DNA from: Flammeovirgaceae bacterium BBD 1991-12
Lineage (GTDB): Bacteria; Bacteroidota; Bacteroidia; Cytophagales; Cyclobacteriaceae
Length of the DNA stretch: 64,000 nucleotides
NCBI GenBank assembly: GCA_001657315.1
Contig: LYSV01000015.1
Span: forward strand, 1 to 64,000
Direction of reading: 5' to 3'
This document shows positions 53,544-61,600 of this stretch, piece after piece. A program made the position numbers and the translations under genes. The notes beneath the pieces were generated by a model. That model was given only the letters and a program-made list of their open reading frames with translations. It was not told the origin of the DNA and searched no databases. Positions within the stretch are counted from its first letter, which is position 1. Each line of letters opens with the position of its first letter.

Positions 53544-54827
53544 ATGGAAAGGAGAAATATGTTTGTTCTTCTCTGTATAATCACTTTGTGCTGCATCGGC
53601 ATGTTAAGCTCCTGCTCAGGTGATGAAGATGATAAACCCGCTGAGCTTCCTCTCCCGAAGATCACTTCAGTCAGTCCCGCTAAAGGGAAAGAAGGGGATG
53701 TAGTGACGATCAATGGTAATAATTTCAGCCCTGATGCTACAACCGTTACAGTCGGTTTCAATGGTGTAAAAGCCACAGAAATATTCTTTTCTTCTGTTAG
53801 TCAAATTTCCACGCAAGTGCCGACCGGCGCAACTACCGGCAATGTATCAGTGACTATTGGAAATCAAACAGTACAGGGGCCGGTTTTTACTGTTGAGGAA
53901 AAAGTGATAGATAATACCAATCAAACGCCCGTCAACTTCAAGATCGCGTTTATCGGCGATTCAGAAGTTGATGTAGCAGCAGACGCCGTTTTATCTCTTA
54001 TTAAAAGCGAAGGTACCGATGCCGTAGTACATGCGGGGGACCTTGGTTATGATAGCAATGCACCATTGATATTTGAAAATAATGTTAATGCTGTCCTGGG
54101 GGCAGATTTTCCATATTTCTACGTAGTGGGTAATCATGATGATCACCTTTGGAACATCAGCGGTGGCTATCAGCAACTGCTGGAAAGCAGATTCAAGAGA
54201 TTGGGAATCAAATGGACAGGACAATTGGGAGTGCAAAGTTCGTTTTCATACAAGGGGATCTTTTTTGTTACTACTGCACCTGACGAATTTGGTATTACCT
54301 CTGCAGAAGCAGGTGACTTTATACGTGGCCAGTTGAAAGGAAATTCTTCTTTATGGAGAATATCATTTTGGCATAAAAATCAACGCCTTATGCAAATAGG
54401 AGGTAAAGTAGATGAGGCTGGATGGCATGTATATGAGGAATCGCGAAAAGGAGGGGCCATTATAGCCACAGCCCATGAGCATTCCTACAGTCGTACCTAC
54501 GAAATGAGCAATTTTCAAACGCAAACCATCTCCTCTACCAGCAATATAGTGAATCTGGCAAAAGATGATTTGGCGACTGCCTATGACGAAGGCAGATCAT
54601 TCGCATTTGTATCCGGTCTGGGAGGCAGAAGCATCCGGGATGCACAAGCAGGACTGGACCTGAATCCATGGTGGGCCGATGTATATCATAGCAACAATGG
54701 AGGTCAATACGGAGCCCTGTTTGGGGAGTTCAATTACAATGGAGATGCCAGGCTGGCGCGTTTCTATTTCAAAGACATTGATGGGGTAGAGAGAGATGAG
54801 TTTTTTGTGAGGTCAAACTTGCAGTAA
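53544..54827 (+). CDS. Lipoprotein metallophosphoesterase with TIG domain
   Basis: The ATG at 53544 gives MERRNMFVLLCIITLCCIGM and a lipobox LSSC; the longer in-frame reading crosses the upstream terminator. Of 427 residues, about 40-125 are an IPT/TIG repeat (SVSPAKGKEGDVVTINGNNF). The rest is a calcineurin-like phosphoesterase with metal-site motifs FIGDSEVD, HAGDLGYD, VVGNHDDH and ATAHEHSYSRT, the last resembling purple acid phosphatases. It should hydrolyse phosphate esters at the surface or in the periplasm; the substrate is unknown. TIG linkage to the neighbouring lipoproteins supports a role in the SusC/SusD locus. Confidence 0.87.
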   Translation: MERRNMFVLLCIITLCCIGMLSSCSGDEDDKPAELPLPKITSVSPAKGKEGDVVTINGNNFSPDATTVTVGFNGVKATEIFFSSVSQISTQVPTGATTGNVSVTIGNQTVQGPVFTVEEKVIDNTNQTPVNFKIAFIGDSEVDVAADAVLSLIKSEGTDAVVHAGDLGYDSNAPLIFENNVNAVLGADFPYFYVVGNHDDHLWNISGGYQQLLESRFKRLGIKWTGQLGVQSSFSYKGIFFVTTAPDEFGITSAEAGDFIRGQLKGNSSLWRISFWHKNQRLMQIGGKVDEAGWHVYEESRKGGAIIATAHEHSYSRTYEMSNFQTQTISSTSNIVNLAKDDLATAYDEGRSFAFVSGLGGRSIRDAQAGLDLNPWWADVYHSNNGGQYGALFGEFNYNGDARLARFYFKDIDGVERDEFFVRSNLQ

Positions 54828-54879
54828 TACTGATAGGGTGTATTTAAAATATGCCAGTAGTTTATAAAAAGTATTTAAA

Positions 54880-56568
54880 ATGAAGTATACGAAAATTATT
54901 GTTTATAGAATTTTATTGCTCTTGTTCTTTTTCACAGGCCAGGCAGGTAGTTCTATCAGCCAGTCCAAAGAAGAATGTGGATCTGTGCCAGGCCAGGAGT
55001 ACCTGGGTTATTTAGAAAGAACTCTAACAGAACGGGAAGCTTTGGCAAAAAAATATATTAGGGACAGGCAAATGGGTAGAGTTACCAGTGCCAGTATTCC
55101 CGTCCAATTCCATGTAAGCAGAACAACCGAAGGTAATGATGCTGCAGTAAGTGAAGCAGACCTGGTGAAAGTTTTAGACAATGTAAATGCATCATTTTCT
55201 TCAATGGGAATTTCATTTATGTCTTGCGGGCAAACCAGGTTTATTGATGACACATTCCTGCATACAAATTTTGAAAAAGACCTCCACGATCCACTACTTG
55301 ATCAATATGACGACAAATTTGTTCTGAATATTTATTTTTTTGAGGACATACTCGATGTGAATGGCTATGCTAAATTCCCCCAGGATCAGGTCGACAGAAT
55401 TGTCATAAATAATGAACGAGCCCTGACAAGCACGGTAGAACATGAAATTGGTCACTACTTTTCCTTACTTCATACATACTCAACTTCGCGAGGAGCTGAG
55501 TTGGTAAGTGGCGCTAACTGCAGAGTGGCGGGTGATTTTATATGTGACACCCCACCAGACCCGGGAGACAGGAGCGATTTCAGTGCTTGCATATATGTCG
55601 GAGGTGCCAGGGATGCTGCTGGTGATCTGTATAAACCTGATGGATTTAATTACATGGGAAGAGGACAGGCAACCTGCCGGAACAGGTTCTCATTACTTCA
55701 ACGTGAACGGATAATGGCATCGTTAATGATGGACCGGTATTACCTGGTGGATTGTTCGCAAACGGCACCCGAGGTCAACAGCTGCATATCCACCATAACC
55801 TCTTTTCCACACAAAGAAAGTTTCGAAGATTATACAGGAGGAACAGAATGGAGACAGAACTTTGACGATGATTTTGGTTGGAGATTAATACATAGAACAT
55901 CCTCCGGTAGCACTGGTCCTGGTCAGGCTTTGGATGGCGATTATTTTATGTATACCGAAGCATCTGATTATATGAATGCCACTGGTATTTTAAGCAGTCC
56001 TTGTTTTGATCTGCAAAACCAGGGTACTGCCAGTATCAGTTTTGGATATCATATGTATGGCACAGATATCGGTAAGCTTGAATTACAAATAACCAAAGAC
56101 CAGGGAACTACATGGGCCACACTATGGATACAACAGGGAAACAAAGGCAACCAATGGAATACTGCGGTTGTCACATTTGATGATTATGTCAGCAACATTG
56201 TTCAATTGCGATTTGTGGGTAAGACCAGCAGCGGTTCCAAAGGTGATATGGCCATCGATGATATTGTGGTTTCAAGTGAAGAGTTGATCACCGGGATCGA
56301 ACAGGATAATAGAGGGAACACGTTAAGCGCATACCCCAATCCTGCACGGCAGACCATTACCATTCAATATTCAGATCCCGGGCAGGATCATGCCACATTG
56401 TATGTAACAAGCACTGACGGTCGTATTGTTTATAAAGAAAGATTAGCCGACAAGACAGGTTTAAATCAAACTCAACTGGACCTTACTCTATGGAGCCCTG
56501 GTATCTATCTTGTGCGCATAACCGGTCAGTCAAAGGACCACACTACTCTGTTTGTTCATCAACCCTGA
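54880..56568 (+). CDS. Secreted M43 (pappalysin-like) zinc metalloprotease with T9SS sorting domain
   Basis: A 562-residue exported protease. After the signal peptide (to about residue 27) and a propeptide comes the metzincin zinc site HEIGHYFSLLH (His188, His192 and His198 bind zinc, Glu189 is catalytic). GDFICDTPPDPG and the Met-turn FNYMGRGQATCRNRF are typical of M43. Residues of about 300-460 form a beta-sandwich (jelly-roll/MAM-like, WRQNFDDDFGWRLIHR). The last 80 residues are a type IX secretion sorting domain (LSAYPNPARQTITIQY, LWSPGIYLVRI). It should be secreted or attached to the surface. Cleavage preference is unknown. Confidence 0.93.
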   Translation: MKYTKIIVYRILLLLFFFTGQAGSSISQSKEECGSVPGQEYLGYLERTLTEREALAKKYIRDRQMGRVTSASIPVQFHVSRTTEGNDAAVSEADLVKVLDNVNASFSSMGISFMSCGQTRFIDDTFLHTNFEKDLHDPLLDQYDDKFVLNIYFFEDILDVNGYAKFPQDQVDRIVINNERALTSTVEHEIGHYFSLLHTYSTSRGAELVSGANCRVAGDFICDTPPDPGDRSDFSACIYVGGARDAAGDLYKPDGFNYMGRGQATCRNRFSLLQRERIMASLMMDRYYLVDCSQTAPEVNSCISTITSFPHKESFEDYTGGTEWRQNFDDDFGWRLIHRTSSGSTGPGQALDGDYFMYTEASDYMNATGILSSPCFDLQNQGTASISFGYHMYGTDIGKLELQITKDQGTTWATLWIQQGNKGNQWNTAVVTFDDYVSNIVQLRFVGKTSSGSKGDMAIDDIVVSSEELITGIEQDNRGNTLSAYPNPARQTITIQYSDPGQDHATLYVTSTDGRIVYKERLADKTGLNQTQLDLTLWSPGIYLVRITGQSKDHTTLFVHQP

Positions 56569-56674
56569 GACAGATGATCAATACATTGACCTGAAGGTTT
56601 TGGATGGGTATCCTCAAAACTCGCGTCAGGTTGTAGCATGGGATAACAATATGAAATAAAAAAATTACTATAAA

Positions 56675-57751
56675 ATGAAATCAATTATTCGCGCAATACT
56701 GTTGGTGATTGCTTGTTTTTATTCGTCTCTTTTAAAGGCACAGCTTAATGATTGTCCATATGTATTTTATGATACCGATAAAATTATAATAAAATGGATT
56801 GAAGACGGGGAACTGATCCAAAAGGTGTATGACAAGCACAGGTTCAAAAAATTAAGAATAACTACATGTGAAGCTTTTCGGTCAAAGTATCTGGTTACAG
56901 ATCCATCCATGGAGATCTACGATCAGCCACATTTCACGGGTGTTTCCAAAATCGCTGCGCTAGGCGATATTCATGGACAGTATGATCTGTTCATTGAGCT
57001 GTTGCAGGCACATAAAATAATTAATAAGAAAGGTAAATGGAGCTACGGAAAGGGCCATTTGGTTATTGTGGGTGACGTATTCGACAGAGGTGATCATGTA
57101 ACGGAAACCCTTTGGTTCCTGTATAAATTGGAACAGGAAGCAACAAAGGCAGGGGGAAGGGTACACCTGCTTCTTGGAAACCATGAGATCATGGTGCTGA
57201 ATGGTGACTTGAGATATATAAGCGATAAATATAAACTTGTATCTGAAAAGATGGGGCTGGAATATGATGAGTTGTTCAGTTCAAACACATTTATCGGTCG
57301 CTGGTTAAGAACCAAACCGGTAGCTGTTACCATTGGTGATATTGCTTTTACCCATGCAGGCTTCTCACCTCAGTTTGTCAGTAAACAGTTTGATATAGAA
57401 TCAACCAATCGCCTGTTTCACGCAGGTATAGTAGATAAAAGTAAAGAGGTAATAGCTAAAAATGATACTACCAGGTTTTTGGCTAAATCCAAAGGGCCGG
57501 TATGGTACCGTGGATATTTCAGGGACAAAAACTTTACAAAAGCGCAGGCCCGGGAGATTCTTGATCACTTAAACAAAAAGCACATTGTTGTAGGCCACAC
57601 CTCTATGAAAAAAGTAAAGTCTCACTTTGATGGATTAATATTCAGTGTTGATTCAAGTATTAAAAAAGGTGAGTACGGCGAAATTTTGATCTGGGAAAAT
57701 GATCAGTTCTTCAGAGGTACGTTGTCAGGAGAAAAGAAAAACTTTGAATAA
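56675..57751 (+). CDS. Periplasmic calcineurin-like phosphoesterase (Shewanella-like phosphatase type)
   Basis: A 358-residue protein with a signal peptide (MKSIIRAILLVIACFYSSLL). The phosphoprotein-phosphatase-like motifs are complete: AALGDIHGQYDLFIELL, IVGDVFDRGDHVTETLW, LLGNHEIMVLNGDL, FTHAGFSP and VVGHTSM. This combination, with an N-terminal secretion signal, matches the Shewanella-like phosphatases, relatives of PPP enzymes that act on phosphoproteins or small phosphate esters in the periplasm. It is the last gene of the sigma/FecR/SusC/SusD cluster, 106 bases after the protease. It is the second phosphoesterase of the locus and independent in sequence from the first. Confidence 0.9.
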   Translation: MKSIIRAILLVIACFYSSLLKAQLNDCPYVFYDTDKIIIKWIEDGELIQKVYDKHRFKKLRITTCEAFRSKYLVTDPSMEIYDQPHFTGVSKIAALGDIHGQYDLFIELLQAHKIINKKGKWSYGKGHLVIVGDVFDRGDHVTETLWFLYKLEQEATKAGGRVHLLLGNHEIMVLNGDLRYISDKYKLVSEKMGLEYDELFSSNTFIGRWLRTKPVAVTIGDIAFTHAGFSPQFVSKQFDIESTNRLFHAGIVDKSKEVIAKNDTTRFLAKSKGPVWYRGYFRDKNFTKAQAREILDHLNKKHIVVGHTSMKKVKSHFDGLIFSVDSSIKKGEYGEILIWENDQFFRGTLSGEKKNFE

Positions 57752-57786
57752 AGTCCTGTGATTTTAAAATACCTGAAATTTAGAAA

Positions 57787-57815
57787 AGTGACCAGAACAG
57801 GGGTCACTCTTTTTT
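57787..57815. terminator. Bidirectional terminator between phosphoesterase and plsY
   Basis: AGTGACC (57787-57793) pairs with GGTCACT (57802-57808). CTTTTTTA follows on the plus strand and TTTTCT on the minus strand. It overlaps the plsY stop codon at 57804-57806. Confidence 0.78.
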
Positions 57816-58451
57816 AGACCGGATCAGATAGGTTTTATTCTCATCACCCTGTATCAGCCTTTTGATATTCTTATTGTGGGTCCAGAGAATAACGATAAAC
57901 AGAAAGAAACCGAAGATGATCAACAGGGTTTCGCTCGTCTTGAACCTGGGAACAAACACCAGCATAGACGGGAACGCCAGTGCGCCTATGATGGAAGCCA
58001 GAGATACATATTTGGAGACCAGCAACGTAATGATAAAAACCAAAATGCATAACAGGGCCACCTCATAGTGTATGGCTATCATCATACCCAGTAGCGTGGC
58101 AACACCTTTTCCACCTTTGAAGTTGAGAAAAACTGAAAATATATGCCCCATCACTGCTACCACGCCAAATATAAGTTTGTAAGTGATAAGGTTGGGTTCG
58201 TTGATGATCTGAGCCCGCATGAGCAGGGTAGCGATGGAGGTGGCGAGTAAACCTTTGATCACATCCCCCAACATAACAATGATACCTGCTTTCGTGCCTA
58301 ATACCCTGAATGTATTGGTAGCTCCCGGATTACCACTACCATATTCGCGTACGTCAAGACCATGTACGGCCCTGCCGAACCAAACGGACGTAGGAACCGA
58401 CCCTAGAACGTAAGCTAAAATAATCACAAGAGCAATGATGAGTACTTCCAT
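57804..58451 (-). CDS. plsY: Glycerol-3-phosphate acyltransferase PlsY
   Basis: Starting at ATG 58451 (MEVLIIALVIILAYVLGSVP) it has 215 residues and about five transmembrane helices. PlsY transfers an acyl group from acyl phosphate to glycerol-3-phosphate, the first step of phospholipid synthesis. The motifs are in place: GSVPTSVWFGR, REYGSGNPGATNTFRVLGTK (phosphate binding) and NFKGGKGVATLLG. The in-frame extension upstream does not resemble the family. A terminator-like hairpin lies in its leader, 23 bases before the ATG. Confidence 0.95.
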   Translation of the reverse strand: MEVLIIALVIILAYVLGSVPTSVWFGRAVHGLDVREYGSGNPGATNTFRVLGTKAGIIVMLGDVIKGLLATSIATLLMRAQIINEPNLITYKLIFGVVAVMGHIFSVFLNFKGGKGVATLLGMMIAIHYEVALLCILVFIITLLVSKYVSLASIIGALAFPSMLVFVPRFKTSETLLIIFGFFLFIVILWTHNKNIKRLIQGDENKTYLIRSKKE

Positions 58452-58467
58452 AAGTTGTTTTAAACGA

Positions 58468-58500
58468 TAAAAAAAGAAGTAAACATCGCATTTACTTCTT
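58468..58500 (-). terminator. plsY: Terminator or attenuator in the plsY leader
   Basis: On the minus strand a perfect 10-base stem (AAGAAGTAAA and TTTACTTCTT, coordinates 58491-58500 and 58474-58483) with a 7-base loop is followed by TTTTTTT. It lies between the big secreted-protein gene and plsY, so it can end the upstream transcript or attenuate plsY. Confidence 0.65.
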
Positions 58501-58659
58501 GATAGGATAACAAATATAGGTATTTCAATGTTTTTTTGAAAGTGCAGATTTGTCGCCGGCAGCACTTATCTGCAGGAAAATGGTCTTGACAACAAAAATT
58601 TAACTTGTTGATTTTCAAAATTATACCTCTTTACAGCTAAATATACACTGGAATTAATA

Positions 58660-58675
58660 CTCCGAAGGGTCGGAG
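58660..58675 (-). terminator. Small hairpin after the 58694 gene stop
   Basis: CTCCGA (58660-58665) pairs with TCGGAG (58670-58675) 18 bases past the minus-strand stop. No T-run follows; probably a weak terminator or mRNA-end structure. Confidence 0.35.
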
Positions 58676-58693
58676 CAAAATGAGACCCATCTG

Positions 58694-61600
58694 CTAGAAT
58701 CCATCATCATCGTCAAACCCATCGTCGTCATCATCTGTGGTCTCATCCGTTTCATCAACGGTTTCTTCCTCTTCGATATCGGAGTCAAGCTGATAGGGCT
58801 CATCTATTCCATAATACTGAAGCCTGAAGCGGTTAATGAAGTTGAGCGTTTCCGCACGGTCTGCAGGAGCAAATACCAGATCGCCGATCTTGGCCTTGGC
58901 ACCGTTACTTTTATTGGAAATGATAGTATTGAAGGCGTTATTGGAGGAAAAAATAAGCAGACGATTATCCTCATAGCTGAAGTAATACCATGAATCTGCC
59001 GAGGCCTTCAGAAACAGGTTGAAGAGTGCCCCGCCGTCTTCGTTGCGTTTCACCTCCAGGAATCCGTCAAAGGCACCGTTCAGATCTGTGCGTTGTATGT
59101 TGGACATGCCCAGCTTGCCCTCACTGTAAAATGCATTGTAGTCGACTGACCATTTCATATTAATATCAGCAAACACCATGGAGACTGAGGTCTCCTTTAC
59201 AAATCCCGCAAGGGATACATACTCCTGACTGGACTGCTGCTCATACTCTCTGGCGGCCCGTTCACCTGCAATATCGGCCAGCTTATACAGCAGTTCTGTC
59301 TGATCTCCCAATCCTTCCGGGGCTCCGAGATTATTGATCACATCAAGGATATCCGTTGCCATTACATCAAACGCCTGAGCAGGTACCGGTTTAAAGGAGA
59401 CGGAAAAAAAGGTGTTCAGATTGTATTTCACCTCATTCACATTCGCATTGCCCAGTACCGCAGCCTTTATATCCACGTCTTTGTTGGGTGGAATAAAGTT
59501 GGCCGGGCCTTCCAGTCTGATCTCACCCGTATTCTGATTGTACCTGAATATTTTTCCGGCCAGTCTCTTGCCAGAAGCCTTCAGAGAATCCTCGATAACA
59601 TATTCGTCTTTTTCCTTATCATAAAAAAGTACACCCGAGGGCGTAAAGAAATCCTCATCGTCAGGAGTATACTTTTCGGTAACGAAGGAATGATACAGAC
59701 TGTTATCACCAACGGCGAAGTGTAAACCGGCTTCCAGCCTTTTGCCCTCTTCAGTGGTGGAATTGTCGAAGTCTATAACAACATCACGCTGATCTCCACT
59801 ACTTGTATGATTTATCCAGGTATTATATCCAGGCTCGTCCAGGTCAAGCTTTACATACCCTGACAGCTCCATGGCCGGCTTATGTGCATACATGATCAGG
59901 TCACCCTTGTAGAACATGCCCGCAGAGATCAGAAGATTCTGCATTTCATTTACTGACCCATTGGCTACGGTGTGCTGCTCAGAGGTCTGTCTCTTCCCTT
60001 CACCTACTGCTATTTCCTCCAAACGGAAATCCTCCATTTTGATAGGGACCGTATCATTCAACGCATTGACAAACTGATAGGTAGCATAACCTGAAAATTC
60101 ATTACGGGATTTGATATCAATAACACCTTCCGTCAAACGGTGATATCCGTTCAGTGTATCCAGGATGATCGTAGTATTGGTAAGCTGACCTATCTTTGAG
60201 TTCTCCAGTATGAGCACTTCATTGTTTTCCGGAGTGATCTTCGCATCAGCCACAATGATATAAGGTATGCCACTCACTTTCAGCTCCAGTGTATTAATGT
60301 CGTATTCTGCCTTTGTGGCATTAAAGCTTAGGGAATCCAGGTCTTCACGGGTAGTGTAGAAGTATGAACTCTCAATAGGCACATCCCGTGGCTTGATCAT
60401 CGTTATTTTCTGCTCCTCCAGGTCCCATCTTGCCTCTGTAATAGAGGTTTTAAACTGGGCATAGGGAAACTCAATGGCGGCCTCGCCTTCTACTTCAGGA
60501 CTGATGACCGCATAGTTTTCATCCAGGTCGAACTTCAGTCGCACATCATTGCCATGGAGAGCGGGCTTGTCAGGGTTACTGGACTGCAGATCAAACTCAG
60601 CATGGCGTGCGGAAAACTGATCATGTTCAAGGGTGATCCGGTCTGATTTCGACTCTGACCCACGGGTAGCCAGCAGACCGGAGCCAAAAACACCATTATT
60701 TGTGACAATGGCTGTACCGTCCAGGGAAGCTGTTTGATTATAAAACTGGATGGGTTCTTCCACATTTTTGATGTACATGCTGTCTTTTTTGGGCAGCCAT
60801 TTCATTTCATAGCTACTCAAATTGGCCTGTGGGAATATTACGCCATTGTATTCTGCCTCGCGTATTTCAAAGTAATTACCACTACCGGTTACAGAATCCG
60901 GATAAAAAATAAAATCATCCGACTCCAGTGATGTGGTAAGAAAATCTATCCTGCCATCTCCCCGGAGCCCACGACTGTCCAGGCTGAGCTTATTGTAAAG
61001 TTTACCTTCTCCTTCATAAAGTGTGTAGCCCTCCGGTGGAATTTCATGCTGGAAACCCAGCGAGAAATCCGGCTGGATACGCATGGTTTCCTTAAATTCG
61101 GGGAACATACCGCTGGATACAAAAGTACCTTCAAAACCAATAGCTGCCGGATCAGAACCTCCAAGACTGTCCAGGTCGAATGGCGGAACCAAAAAGTACA
61201 GGGACCGGTCATATACCCCGTCAAGTACTTCTTTCCTGTCAAAGTAGGCTACCTGCCCTTTTTCCGAATTGAACCTGGGGTAATTCAGATATTTGACTTT
61301 ACTGGATTTATTGCTGGGCTTGTTGATATAGAGTGTTCCCGAACCACTTTTGAGAGAGTTGGACACCATGCCCGAGCTTTGAATGGAATCAGCCGATACA
61401 AGGGCATTTTTTACTTTTTTTCTTCCTCCGGACGTACTCCTGCTATTGATGTCCTTTACAAAGAATTCTATCGAATCAATGATATTCAGGTAAATAAGGA
61501 AGCTGTCGTACTTAAAAGTAAAATCACGGCCAACATATTCAAAGTTGCCGGCATAGACCTTGCCGTTAAACTTGAAATCCCGGTCACGGAGCAGCCTGAT

